Part shown: one piece after another, positions 25,456 through 37,350 of the stretch
Numbering within the stretch: the stretch's first letter is position 1
How the letters are laid out: the number at the start of each line of letters is the position of its first letter
From: Augochlora pura
Taxonomy: Eukaryota > Arthropoda > Insecta > Hymenoptera > Halictidae
Direction: 5' to 3'
NCBI RefSeq assembly: GCF_028453695.1
Contig: NC_135773.1
Location: 4,278,001 to 4,342,000 of the forward strand
Length of the DNA: 64,000 bases
Notes under the pieces: model-generated
Database searches by the model: none
What the model was told of the DNA's origin: nothing
What the model saw: the letters and a program-made list of their open reading frames with translations, nothing else
Position numbers and translations under genes: made by a program

Positions 25456-27126
25456 CGCGACAGCAGTTTCGAACAAGAACAAACTGCATCGACCAGCGGC
25501 AATCCAAGGAATTAGTTTCATCGACGAGGACGGCTAAACTGCAGTTAGATCGCGAGTGGCTACAGGTCTGACTGGGTGTCGTTAATCGCGGCGGCGATCC
25601 GACGTTTCTCCGTTAATCATCCGTTCGAACGACGAACGTCGCCGTTGCCCCCCTCCCCCCGGCCACCCCCACCCGTTCCCGTTACCGGTAACGCAGTAAC
25701 GCTCTCCCGACCGAAGCCATTCGTCTCTTTATCCATTAGCCCGTGGCTCGGTGCCTCGGGCCGGCTTCGACCGCGAACGCCAATTTGTGGCGGTACCAAA
25801 ACCTCGAGCCCGCTATTTACCTTCGCAGAGTTTTTACGGCTTCGATATCGGTCTTTTGGCAATTACGCGAGTTAACGTTACGGTTCCCGTCACTTTATTA
25901 ACCCGGATCCGTCCCGGCACGGCGGAACGGGGACGTCGTACTTGTTCGCAAATACCCGCGGAGGGTCCGTGCAATCAGACGCTGTTTAAACCGTCGTGTC
26001 AATTTCGAGATTTCACTTTTCTCTTTGGAAAACGATGCCGGCGCTCTCCGCGCCGCCATTTTTAGCTCGGCTTTAACCCGCCTCTCTGCGTTCTTCAGGT
26101 ATCGATTTACAAAAATCGGTAGAGTGATCGTGACGAGTGTACTCGTTAAAATTTTGTATAGATATTTACGTGTTAATATCATTTCTATCTTTGTTATAGA
26201 AAATTGTCAGTATTTTTGTAATAGAAAAAATCCGTCATTCTAGCGTTGAATATAAGTATGAAGAATTTCTTTATTCATCAAAAGCATCTGAAAAAATACA
26301 GAACAGATCGCTTTGCAATCGTAATCGCGGATCAGCGCGGCGCGTCGGACCACGGAGACATCCTAATGGGTTAATTTTGTTCGACACGAAAAACCATCAA
26401 CAAAGGCGGGCGCGAACAATGGACTAACATATTTCTGACATAGCTTTTCCATTTTTCCGCGGAAACCTGCGGCGACCTGCGGCAGGCGTACCACCTGTAT
26501 CGACCACCAGCGGCCATCGTCGGCGCTATACGTCCCCGCCCGCAAAAACGCACGATTAAAACAGTCGCGGCAGAGAAAGATATCTTTATGCGCAAAAATT
26601 ATGACCAGCAGACGTCGCGATATAAATCTGTCGCGCGCCGGCTCTGAATAACGACGTAATATAATCCGCTGTTTGCATTGGCGAAAATAAGATTTTCCAG
26701 GAATTTCTTGTCCGCCCGGTACGTAACTAATTCTTCCCGAAGAAAATACAGTCTTTTATCTACTGTGTAGAATACGCGATAACAGTAATTGCTGGTAAAA
26801 ATAGCATGTTCTCGAGAAAAAGTGTACTATATTGTAACTATTCTAAAATTAGGTAGCTTTAACTCTTACTGCACTGAATATTATTTTATTACAATTATTA
26901 TATTCTTGAGAGAAGATTAGCAATTTTTTTGTAATAATTGGGCTAATTATTCAATAAATGTCTCGCAAACGTATCTTTACGATCTGAATAATCTAGTCAA
27001 TTAAATAAATTTAAATAAAAGTAAAAGTAAAGTAAAGGGCATAGCCGATTTAGATGGTCAAAACTGCCCTTAGAGGTTTTTCAATGAGTCATACACGGTT
27101 CGATAGCTGACAAATAAAAACTCATG
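25456..27126. other. Non-coding: CpG island 25480-26110, weaker island 26320-26740, AT valley
   Basis: The first island has a C-rich tract at 25649-25672. The several short open frames overlap on both strands and are not recognised. The valley at 26740-27120 is AT-rich, with no defined element ends. Confidence 0.45.
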
Positions 27127-27670
27127 TGTGCCAAATTCTTAACTTCCACACTCCCACATTCCTCCATTCCTACATTAGTACATCCCTACATTCCCACATT
27201 CCTCCATCCCTACATTAGTACATCCCTACATTCCCACATTCCTCCAATCCTACATTCCACATTACTACATTCCTACATTCACACATTCCACTTTCCACAT
27301 TCCCACATTCCTACATTAATACATTCCCACCTTCCCAAATTCCACATTCCTACATTCCCACATTCCACATTCTTACATTCCCACATTCTTACATCCCACA
27401 TTCCACATTCCTCCATTCTTACATTCCTACATTCTCACATTCCCACATCTCCACATTCCCACATTTCCACACTCCCACAGTCCTACAATCCTACATTCTT
27501 ACATTCCCATTTTTCCTACATTCATTCCACCATTTCCTTCATTCCACCATTCACATTCCGCATTCCTACATTCCTAACTTCCTCCCATCCACATTCCACA
27601 TTCCACATTCCTAAATTCCTAAGTTCCCGGATTCCGGATCCCACATCCAATATCCCATATCCCATATCCA
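27127..27670. repeat. CCCACATT/CCTACATT minisatellite, C-rich and G-poor
   Basis: About 60 units of 7-9 bases (CCCACATT, CCTACATT, CTCCATT, CACATTC) run from 27150 to 27670. The plus strand is nearly free of G. A plus-strand frame of about 188 codons across it is a His/Pro/Thr/Ser repeat peptide caused by the array. Confidence 0.92.
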
Positions 27671-27680
27671 TATCGGAAAT

Positions 27681-27941
27681 TGAATTTTGAAGTTGAAGTT
27701 GAAGTTTGAAGTTGAAGTTTGAAGTTGAAGTTTGAAGTTTGAAGTTGAAGTTTGAAGTTGAAGTTTGAAGTTGAAGTTTGAAGTTGAAGTTTGAAGTTGA
27801 AGTTAGAAGTTGAAGTTTGAAGTTTGAAGTTTGAAGTTTGAAGTTTGAAGTTTGAAGTTTGAAGTTTGAAGTTTGAAGTTTGAAGTTTGAAGTTTGAAGT
27901 TTGAAGTTTGAAGTTTGAAGTTTGTAGTTGAAGTTTGAAGT
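27681..27941. repeat. GAAGTTT/GAAGTT minisatellite, C-free
   Basis: Head-to-tail GAAGTTT (7 bp) and GAAGTT (6 bp) units. The two lengths are mixed in the first half; nearly pure 7-mers fill about 27805-27925. The plus strand has no C until the array ends. It lies about 10 bases after the G-poor array. Confidence 0.95.
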
Positions 27942-28881
27942 CTAAATGTATAAAAGCCGCAGTCTACATTATAAATCTAAATTACCGCGGCTTCGGAAAT
28001 TTTCGTCGCAGCAGAAATGCACGAAGGTCAACAGTCTATCTATCAGCGACTTGCGGAGAATCGATAGCTCTCGAGCAGCCCGATACCCTAATTACCAGGA
28101 TGGTTTCGTGACCTCGGCGATAGGATCCGCCGTATCGCGGATAAAATTCGCCACGTTTATCCGAAAAACGTTGCGTTCGAAGCAACGAATAAATAAATAG
28201 TCGGGCGTAGCGGTGAGCCGGCCAAGAACTAATTAAGGGCTACAGGAGATAAAGGCGCCGCGCCCTAACCGGCCGGCCGGCGCGAAGCGGCCCAGCTTCC
28301 CGGTGGTCTGATTACGAAGTTCCAGCAGACGAAAGCGGGCGGTTAAATAAATTACGTTTCGTTACTTTTCCATGGGGGTGGAGAGGGGCCGGCGGCGGAG
28401 CCGTATACGTCGGTGTAACGCCGGTGAACAAGATTGCAGTAGACAGTGGTATCGGCCATGGAATTAGTTTCGTCGGTCGGCTACACGCCGGAGATTTTAC
28501 GTTCACGCTGAAGCGTGTCTGCCGCGCGCGCGGGATAGCGTTACGTGACCGAAATTTCCGATGCGGTTCCCTCATAAATTTACCCCGTGATTATGCAGCG
28601 AATCCCTTCCGCGGATATACCCTTGCCCTTCCTATCCGCCGCCGGACTTGCCAGCTGGACGCTGGTAAAATTGCTTACCGCAATAAGCGACGGATGTATT
28701 CTTCGTATGATAGATTTATCGTTGGTTCGCATTGATATTCGGATACGGTTTCTGAATTTGTCTCTGGCCACCGGTGACCATTACTTAAATATCGCTTGTT
28801 TTGAGAAACTTTCTGTTTGACATAGATTGTACACATTTCTTGTCTAATATTGTTAAGGAACGATGAAATTGTATTGCTTAT
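27942..28881. other. CpG-rich island, no gene
   Basis: CpG-rich with a CCGGCCGGCCGG run at about 28268-28280. Several short frames are open on both strands and none is recognised. Confidence 0.5.
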
Positions 28882-29174
28882 GAGAAGTGAGAGATTCCTG
28901 AGGATATTTGGAGTAACTTTTTCCTTACTTAAAATGCAATATGTAGCTCTGTTTAGGAGTTATTTAGGAAAAACACTGACCAATGAGAGGCGAGCTTGGC
29001 CGACGCAAGGCTGTCGAGCCAACGAGCGGTCCAGCCGCCGCCTTACGCCAGCCGAGCTAGCTTATCATTGGCCACTGTTTTTCGTTAATAACTCGTGAAC
29101 AGAACCGCGGATTGCAATTTCGTTAAGGAAAAAGTTACTCCAAATGACGTCAGGAACCTATCATCTCTCAGAAG
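28882..29174. mobile_element. Foldback element with about 110-bp inverted arms
   Basis: The left arm (about 28882-28992) includes TTTGGAGTAACTTTTTCCTTA and CACTGACCAATGA. The right arm (about 29062-29174) is its imperfect reverse complement, with TAAGGAAAAAGTTACTCCAA. About 70 bases of GC-rich loop separate them. There is no open frame of note. A second, half-length copy lies at 63720-63905, which shows this is a dispersed repeat and not a unique hairpin. The family was not identified. Confidence 0.8.
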
Positions 29175-31939
29175 TACCATAATTTTTAAATACCTCGTAT
29201 AGTATGTGTCCGAATTGAAAAATTCATCTAATCATTTTCTATGACAGACTCGTCATAATTTCTATAATTTAAAAATAAAACGTCATTCTATAATCAACCA
29301 TCTTATGTTCCCTATTGCCACAGAAATATACCGTCTCATCGAATTCATTAAAACATCACGGAGTTCGTATCCGATGGCGTTCACGTTGGCCGTATTCACT
29401 TCCAATTTCACGGGAGCAACCCAGTTGGCGCGCTAGCAGCCACTCGGTGGCCGGTGTAACACACGCATTACGATTCCGCGAGTGCTCCCGTCTCGAAAAT
29501 AAACGCTTCTTCCCTTAAATTTCATTCCCGGAATGTCACCGGTGGAAGGACATCGCAGAAAACGGACACAAAGGGGGCGCGCGGCGAAAGCTTGGCGCGC
29601 CATTCAGTCGACGTTCTTTTGAACAGTTCGTGGTACACCCACCGTTATCAATGAAACCACGTCATTTCGCTAGGGGGAAACATAAATTGTTTTTGCTTCG
29701 GGAAACAGATCACGTGGACACCGTGGAAGATGCGTGAAAGCAGTCGCCTCTAAATAGCGTTTAATTTCTGCTTCGCCACGTTTTTTGAGAATAGAAAAAA
29801 TTAGATATTGGTATGAAACAATCGCTGCCGGGAATTCTAAAATTATTAACAACGATGGTGGTATTGGCAAAAATATTTACTCTTTTTATTTTTGTAACTT
29901 TTCTTGTACTGCGCGCGCATGCAAAATGACTTCTTTATACATTGAAGTTATATGGAAGTTTTCGAGATACAATATTGCAATTAACTTATTTAGATTTAAT
30001 AGCTTTTTTAACATAATTTTTCTGTAGTAAACTTTTTAATTAGCTAAAGAAGTTCGTCTTGTAATTGACAATAGAAAACAGATAATTATATAAATATCCA
30101 TATCTTTGACTAATGTGTTGCAAGAGCTAAAATATCGATGTTATACTAAAATTTGCAATACTAACCTAAAAGAAATTTTTAAAAGACATTGTAAGAACGA
30201 AGTTTATAGACACTGTACAAAAATATTTTTAACAGCGTATTCTCGCGTTATTTAACACCTATTCGCGAGAACTACCCAGCGCATCCAGTATAAAAAGAAA
30301 GCCAATGCGTTCCGAATAAATACGATTTCCGTGATTCGAATAAGGAGACGATTGGGGCCGCGAAAGGGGTCGCTGAATATTCAAAATAACTGCGCGGGCA
30401 TCGCGTTCGAGAGACATTAAGAAGTAAAGGCATACTTTCCCGAAGGTCTTGCTGCACTAAGAACGAAGTTCCACGGAACGGTAACGTAGGAAGCTATTAA
30501 CATTTACAGATACAGCTGGGCGGTGCGCGCGCGCGGAGTTTGTCGTAACTGGGTTAACATTCGAACGGCTGTTTACACGGGAACTTTTAATTTTTCACAA
30601 GGCCAGGGCCGCGCGCGCGCGCGCGCGCTGCGCGTTACAAATTCGAGAATTTTATCGCTCGACGGGCTCCCCGTTTTCCGCGCGTTCCCGGCTTTTTATT
30701 GCCGGCCGAAAAAAAAAATGCTTTCCGACCGAGGAGAGGGCGGTTGTAAAGCTTGTGAAGCTGCAAGGACCGCGCGGACGAGGGGCATTTTCCTGTTCTT
30801 AACGGGGAGCTTGAATCACGATAAAAGCGACGGGTATATAGAAACGACGCGGGGAGGCGAAGGGGCGGAGGGGTGGGGGAGGAATATCAAAAATTCCTCG
30901 ACCTAAATGAATAATTAATGATTTGTCGAAGCGCATCGTGCACGCGGGACCCAACATTGTGGCGAACGGGAAGAGTAATCCCGCTGATGAAACATTCAGA
31001 CAATGAATTATGCAGTCCCATCTCGTAACGAAATACTTTTGATCCCGGATTCAAAGGCGTGTCGTCAAGCGGTCGCAGCGGTGGATATAAAATGATTTGG
31101 ACATTCCCGTGAACGAGCGGCTCCGCCCATCGCAGCTTTTTCTCGACGCGGCAGAGGTGCTCATCTCTCGAGAAGCTCGCGAATATTCTCGGTTTTTGAA
31201 ACTTTTAAACTGTCCCGAAGGCGGCGGCGTTCTTTCCACGGGTTTTTCAACGGGGATGCAAATATGCTGACGTTCGTCTTTAATTAACAATTCGATGACT
31301 GTCGTTTCCTGTTACTTTTATCAGTTTTCGACCATCTCGGAACGTTTTTCGAGCAGAATTTTTAATTATAGAATTTAATTGAGATATGGTTTGTTCGCCT
31401 GTTAATATTGTTGGTATTTAACAAATTTTATTTTTTATGCAAAAATTAATAAATAAAATTATGAAGGCACATTGTAATATTTTTATTATTCAAAACAATC
31501 CACTGTGCTAATGTTAATATTTCCAATAAGAAACGATAATAATTAAATCAATCAAAAATCACTTCTGAATTATCACCAGCCATTTTTGCAACAACCGCAC
31601 TAAGTCAGCAATTTATTAATCATTGTACACAGTGGAGGTTAACGAAGCAAATAACAATGTATACATATTATTAACAAAATTAATAATCGACGTAATCGCC
31701 AAGGTTATGGTCAAAAGTATGATTGAACCGCGAATTACGTCAATGTCCAAAGAAATGATTTTTTTCACAGTCGACAACTATGCGACGCCGGCTACTTCGC
31801 GCGATGTCCGTGGATGCGGTGACGCTTATTGCGCTTGCGAAACAGTCTTGCCGGCATCGCGGAGCAGCGGCTTCAGACGGCGAACTTTCGCCGAGTTCAA
31901 TTTACTAAGTGAAAACCTCCTCCCATAACCAGGTTTCGA

Positions 31940-31941
<2 letters not shown>
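29175..31941. other. Non-coding: mixed valleys and islands (29350-29760, 30480-31280)
   Basis: The island near 30600 holds a CG alternation at 30610-30628. No gene, RNA or element end is recognised. A frame at 31623-31928 of about 101 codons has no familiar motif. Confidence 0.45.

Positions 31942-31979
<38 letters not shown>
31942..31979. repeat. CT microsatellite
   Basis: About 19 uninterrupted CT units at the edge of a CpG-rich patch. Confidence 0.95.
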
Positions 31980-31980
<1 letters not shown>

Positions 31981-32238
31981 AGTGCTTCCGCAGTTTTCCC
32001 CGATCCGATGAAATTATGTCGACTTTGACGTGCCAGACTGATTTTAACGGGTAAACCCTGTACAGGCAAACGACCGACCAGCGGAATCCAATAAGTTATC
32101 AGCCGTGGTACCCAACGACGGTTATTAACATCCTTAGGGAGGCCTGGGGATCGGCGTTCCGGCCGACGGAACGGCGCAGATCGCATCCAAGCTTAGGTGG
32201 AAATGCCGGTGTTCTTTTCGAAATTCGATGCTTGACTT
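31980..32238. other. CpG-rich patch without gene
   Basis: Short CpG-rich segment between the CT array and the first TTAA element of the 32-kb pair. Confidence 0.4.
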
Positions 32239-32469
32239 TCAATCCTTTGCACTCGAAATAAAATAATTTTTCTGCCTTCTAGTGTCTCTATTTTGTGTAA
32301 CAATATTTAATTTATGCATAGGAAATTGAGTTTTGTGACTCGTATAATAGTTACACTTTTAACAATTTTTATATCTAAGCTCTGGCGATGTCTACTAAAA
32401 ATAATTTTGTAATGTATTACGGTCATTTTAATGGCACCGCAGAGTCGCCACTCGAATACAAAGGGTTAA
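32239..32469 (-). mobile_element. TTAA-bounded MITE, family B, second copy (231 bp)
   Basis: The reverse complement starts TTAACCCTTTGTATTCGAGTGG and runs parallel to the element at 37347-37574. Shared internal words include TACGAGTC, ACTCAATTTT/ACTCAATTTC and ATGCATAAATTA. The far end is TCAATCCTTTGCACTCGAA, so its TTAA has mutated to TCAA. Non-coding. The intact TTAA at 32466-32469 is shared with the next element. Confidence 0.8.
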
Positions 32470-32880
32470 CATTATAGCAACCGGCAGTCTTTAAATCGAC
32501 TTTTTATCCTGACCGGAAGTCTGTGAATCGATCATCATGGCAGCCAATAATTTGCTACCTATTATTAAGGTATTATTATATAATTTCTTAAGTTATATTA
32601 TGTTCAGTATTAGTTATATTATTATTATTCAGGTTTTATTATATTATATAATTTCTTAAATTAAATTATATTTAGTATTAATTATACTAGTATTATTGAG
32701 ATATTATTATATATTTAGTATTAGTTATATTAGTATTATTGAAGTATTATTATACAATTCCTTAAGTATTACACACCTTTCGCGATGAATAAATAAATAA
32801 AATAGGAGAAATACTGTTAAATGATAATGTTATGTAAATATATGTTTAAGGCCGAGAATGACCGGTCGGTAAAGTGTTAA
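32466..32880. mobile_element. TTAA-bounded MITE, family E, with internal AT repeats (415 bp)
   Basis: The right end reads GACCGGTCGGTAAAGTGTTAA. The left end, TTAACATTATAGCAACCGGCAG, is its degenerate inverted match. A related element lies at 48606-48880 (shared AGTCTATAAATCGGCTTTT-like and CATGGCA words). The middle (about 32560-32765) is an expanded array of TAGTATTAGTTATATTAGTATTATTGA-type units, which explains the greater length. Confidence 0.65.
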
Positions 32881-34156
32881 GTTGCTGAGTGATCACGTTG
32901 GAACAAGTTGTTCATTCTTAAGAGAGACACTCTAAGGTTTTAAAGAAACTTTGCGGAGTGTTAGAGTGATCCACCGTGAGAATAACCTCGTCCGCTTCGT
33001 CCACTTTTAGTCCAAGGGATGAAACCTGGCCTCAAAGCTAACCGGACTTCTTGTCTGCAATTTTTAAAATGATAAAAGAATCGTATAAAGATCGTTTAAA
33101 AGTACGTTTCTGGAGGAAATTTGTAAAAAGGCAATTTTCGAGTGTCTACTTTTGAGTGACATTTATCTTAATGAGATAAAAAGTAAGGTTATGTTATACT
33201 TACCTTAGTCATGGTCAAGTAATTTAACTAACGATAAAATAAAACGTATAAAATTTCTAAAAGAAGTATTGAACATTAATTGATAAGAATAATATTAGAA
33301 TAATAAGAATAATCAAATTTTATATCTGGTCGATAATTTTTATTATTGTAGACTGTAAAAAAGTCGGAGAAAATTCTGAGACGCTCGAATATTGTAATTT
33401 AAAGTGTAGATATCCGGAAGAATGTTCAATGCTTCAATTTGGCTGTTTAAACATCGCTCTAAAAATATTAAATAAATAAATTTACGTCTAGAATTATCTA
33501 TAGTTAGAGAAAATTATTCCGCTCTGAACCTATCCTAAAATACAATAAATTCGACTGGCGAAGGAGCAGGATCTTGTTCGATAAGGGTGCAGTAAAAAAA
33601 AAGGGGGTATAAGGAAAACGCGGAATTTCCCCATTTCGATCGGCGAATCCATAACCGAAACTTCGGCTACGCGGATCCCGACGGCTGACACCGTCGTTCA
33701 CGAAAAGAGTTTCGGAAGTTTTATTCGGTCAATCCGAAAGATGAACGCATTACACGCGCAGGCGTAGGCAACCATGGCGACGCCGTTCCGAGAGCTTCCC
33801 TCCCCGGAACTACACCGGCGGGGGTGGACGGGGGGGCGGGGGGAAAGGGAAAAGTCGAATGAGCCCCGGATCTCTTGCCGTCACGTAAACACGGCTATAG
33901 ATATCCTTTATCTCAACGACGAGGAGAATCTTACTTTTCTTTCGTCCGATATCGAACGACTCGCCACGTCGTACGTACGCTTCTTTTACTGTCCGCCCGA
34001 ATGCACTTCTTCGAGATTGCCATGAAGACGTATAACCCGAGATAAACGAAAGAAAGTCTTCCGCGTGCGTCAACCCATCGTCCGCCGAGCGTCCGACTTG
34101 CGGCGCACCGACGCTAACGGAGATTTACGTTCGTAAGAGAAATTATTCCGATTCGC
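32881..34156. other. Non-coding: AT valley then CpG island 33580-34150
   Basis: A G-rich tract at 33822-33845 and A-run at about 33593-33602 lie in the island. Nothing is recognised as coding. Confidence 0.45.
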
Positions 34157-34174
34157 GGGGGGGGGGGGGGGGGG
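34157..34174 (+). repeat. Poly-G run
   Basis: About 18 consecutive G, followed by a G-rich tail to 34188. Confidence 0.9.
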
Positions 34175-34688
34175 TGGAGGAGGGGGAAATCTGTTTTCCC
34201 GGCATCGACGGGGAAGCAAAGAATTCGAAATTTTTCTGATATCGAAGCGGTCGCTGTAAACGCCGGCTGTCTGGATTGATCAATTGTTATCGGATGTTAC
34301 ATTGTTGAACGCAATTCTTTTATGCGATACTATAAGACGTGTTTTAAGATGTTTTATTGGAATGTAGTGGTGGTATTGTTGTTGGTATAATCCCAATCGA
34401 ATTACACGATACCATAAGAATCGTTACAGACTATTTTATTAGAAAATTATGGTAAAATTTTTCTGATCAAATATAATTATTATTAAATATATATATATAT
34501 ATATATATACAAGGATAATTCTGATCAAATTGTAGAGCTTTCACGTGCACTGATTCATAGTAAAAATTTATACAGACTGTTCCATAAAGGACCTCTTTTT
34601 ATCAAAAGCTGACCGAAGATTTCAGTATTCTTTTATATTAAACAAATACAGAAAATAAACATATATAATTCTATGAATATACCTGAGT
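34175..34688. other. AT-rich stretch with AT microsatellite
   Basis: An AT dinucleotide run lies at 34488-34509. Otherwise AT-rich and featureless. Confidence 0.5.
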
Positions 34689-34884
34689 TTAACTCTTTGC
34701 AGTCGTATTAACTTTATACATATGTATCATGCGGATTATAATCCCTTTGTAGAGGATTAAGTAGAAATAACATTTATTAATTCTTTTCTAAAATTTAAAT
34801 ATATGTAACCCATTAATAAGTTTCAATTTCATATAAAAATGGAGAAAATAAATAAATAGCTTCAAGGGGATCGCAAAGGGTTAA
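34689..34884. mobile_element. TTAA-bounded MITE, family C, copy 1 (196 bp)
   Basis: Starts TTAACTCTTTGCAGTCGTA and ends TCGCAAAGGGTTAA. The copy at 47480-47672 shares the left end (TTAACTC...TATTAA-TTTATA) and the right internal word GAAAATAAATAGCTTC at the same distance from the end. Non-coding. Confidence 0.8.
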
Positions 34885-35328
34885 AATGATTCTAATGTTC
34901 TAAATTCACAGTGAAACAAGATTAAAACCTTATTTTCATTACAAATAATGAACATTTATTAAATACTGGATATTAATTAATTGAAACGGTGTGTTCTGAC
35001 CCGGTTCGACTAAGAATCGCGCCAGGATCAAGAATGTCGTCAGGACAAAAGCTGTAACGTTGGCACACGGGCAGGAATATACCTCGAAGGGCTAAATTCC
35101 GATAAACAGGGCGTCAAAGGGTTTCCAGGTTGCGCACACGTTATCAAACTTGATTAAAATCATGTCAAAGTTACATTTGCACCGGCGGTATTCATCACTG
35201 CGGATGCAATAAATGCGTAAAGTCCGTAGTTTCGTAATTATATCCGGTAATTACGTTACATGCACGGTACACACAACAACGTGTACACGGGGCGCGCCGT
35301 GTAACCTATTCAGCAACATTCGGCGCGG
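34885..35328. other. Non-coding spacer, partly CpG-rich
   Basis: AT-rich to 34980, then moderately CpG-rich. No features seen. Confidence 0.4.
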
Positions 35329-35349
35329 CTCTCTCTCTCTCTCTCTCTC
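35329..35349. repeat. CT microsatellite
   Basis: About 10 CT units. Confidence 0.9.
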
Positions 35350-35464
35350 GTGTTCGCTATTTATAAAGATCTGATGTTGCAACTGTATGAACAGTTACCA
35401 TCAACAATGGAATATTACTGCATTCAATCCTCAACGATTGTGCGTCCTCCGTCCATTAAATTCA

Positions 35465-35467
<3 letters not shown>

Positions 35468-35514
<47 letters not shown>

Positions 35515-35560
35515 TTCTATCTATCTATGTATCTAGCTATCTCTCTCTCTATATATATAA
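35468..35560. repeat. Compound CT / CTAT / TA microsatellite
   Basis: About 22 CT units at 35468-35512, then CTAT and GTAT tetranucleotides to about 35540, CT again, and TATATATA to 35560. Confidence 0.92.
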
Positions 35561-36914
35561 AACAGAAACGCAGAAAACAAACAGACAATTCGCCCAATTT
35601 ATCCGAGCGTTGCGCGGCGAAAAAAAAAAACAAGTTCGGCCAAAGGGTGAAACGAAAAATATCCGCGGCGAGTAAAAAAAAATCATCGAAAAACGTACGG
35701 CGCGGCGGGCGAACAGGCCTTCCATATCGTTTGTCCAAAGAACAAAGAATGCATAGTTAAGAGACGTCCGACGATGAGTGGCGTGCGAAACGCGTCCGGG
35801 TGCTAATATCGCGCCGGCGAAGTATGCGCTCCGCGGAAAATTACACGCTCGCTCCGCGGCGTGCGCGAGCGCGCGCGCGTGCCGGCACACAAAATATCAA
35901 AGGGAGGAGCCGCGGAATAAATTTTCAGAGGAATTTCATTCGTCAACGCCGGGGAAAAAAAAAGATAGAGAAACATCGGGGGGCCCCCGTCCGGCTTCCG
36001 GTCGCAAAAGTGATTAAATCTCCGTTAGCGGCCGCTTCCCGGGTCAAGATTCCGCTTTTGTAGCGACAGATTTATTATTTGCGGATGGAAAAACATATTC
36101 CGTAATTTGCAGCTGAACAACGCCACGTATCTCTGGTATTGCGTATCAGCGTGGCTTGGAAAGAAGGCCATTTATTATCTATTATTTATTCGGAATATTT
36201 TTCACGTGAATTTGAAACGCTGGATCGGAAATAATTTTAAGAAAGAATAAATAATTTTGGATAATTGCGCTTAAATGTAAACATTGAAAAATACTTAAAA
36301 TCGCGGGTTATTGAACTTTGAATTTTTATCGTTGTTTCTCATTTCAGTCAATTATATTTGTTCATATATTGTCCGCTGACCTACTCTATGTAATATCCGA
36401 ACAAAATTCATGCGATCCCAGCATCGAAAAAGTGATACCGTTTTAAACAATATTTTCCCGACCGACCGTATATTTTTTGGTCGCAACCCGCTTCTCAACC
36501 TTTCATATATCATACACGAAAACTAAATAATTTGTATGCAACGAAACGGTAGAAGTTCCGCGAAAATCAGAGACACAGATTTTGAATTTTATGACCCTAA
36601 TAACAGACACATATACACGCAGACACACACACAGAGAGAGAGAGACACACGGTTCGGATAAAATAGTATCGTAAACGCGGAGCGAAACTTCAACGAATAA
36701 AATATTCAGGTTTTAATCATTCGGTGTATAGCACAGAATATTACAATTTCATTACTTTAATGGATAAAATGAAATATTATATATGAAACGCGCATTTCAA
36801 ATATCGCATCACGATAGAATTTATTCGTTGATAGAGACCATAATATCTGACAAAGTTAATTGATATTTGGTATCGTCGCGACTACGCGCGTTGCATGATA
36901 TTCGTGAAAATAAA
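35561..36914. other. Non-coding: CpG island 35590-36060 then AT valley
   Basis: The island carries several A-runs and a GC alternation near 35868-35880. A small AC/AG tract lies at 36616-36652. No gene seen. Confidence 0.45.
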
Positions 36915-37192
36915 ACGACGAAAATGTAATAATGATTCGAAACGCATGCGTCGTAAAATTGGCAACGTATTTGATATTCGGCGATGATTCGATTCTGTGT
37001 CGGAGGAAGAAAGCGTTGTCGAGCTAATTAAGTACTATTGCTGTCTATACTATACTATACTATGAATGAAAGATTAAGAAAGCAATGTAGAGTTAGGTTT
37101 TTGTAAACCAAGTCCTATTTCTTGGCCGAGAGGCTGAAAATAAATAAATATTATTATTATACTATACTATACTAATCACTTGGGGAACTTAA
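36915..37192. repeat. Left copy of a local direct duplication (pairs with 37575-37740)
   Basis: AAAATGTAATAAT, TTGATATTCGGCGA, GGAAGAAAGCGTT, CACTATTGCTGTC and AATCACT occur in the same order here and at 37575-37740, offset by about 660 bases. This copy is interrupted near 37064-37157 by about 94 bases missing from the other copy. Confidence 0.85.
37064..37157 (+). mobile_element. Probable 5'-truncated LINE 3' tail
   Basis: About 94 bases ending in GAGGCTGAAAATAAATAAAT then TTATTATTAT, the kind of A/T-rich simple tail left by non-LTR retrotransposons. A 17-base word, TATACTATACTATACTA, flanks it at 37046-37062 and 37158-37174, as a target duplication would. The second copy of the surrounding block lacks the segment. 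The flanking word is itself a short repeat, so slippage could mimic the duplication. Confidence 0.45.
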
Positions 37193-37350
37193 CACTAAAC
37201 CTACCGAACTCGAACAATGGCTACGCGATTTGCTATAGAATAATGGCAAGACTGGATTTATTTAGACTTTCTGCCATTTGTATTACAATTTATGCTTCAC
37301 TGTGGAAAAGTGTGGAGTCATTTTGACCGATTTGGTAGGTTTAGTGTTAA
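37189..37350. mobile_element. TTAA-bounded MITE, family A (162 bp)
   Basis: Both ends carry the inverted terminus TTAACACTAAACCTACC, a perfect 17 bp including TTAA. Near the right end is GTCATTTTGACCGATTTGG. Non-coding. It shares its right TTAA (37347-37350) with the next element. The paralogous position at 37725-37728 has a single TTAA and no insert. A lone left-end match lies at 52415. Confidence 0.85.

Noticed and set aside
27124..27690. 188-codon His/Pro/Thr/Ser repeat protein
   Set aside because: Entirely a translation of the CCCACATT minisatellite; the unit length is not a stable multiple of three.
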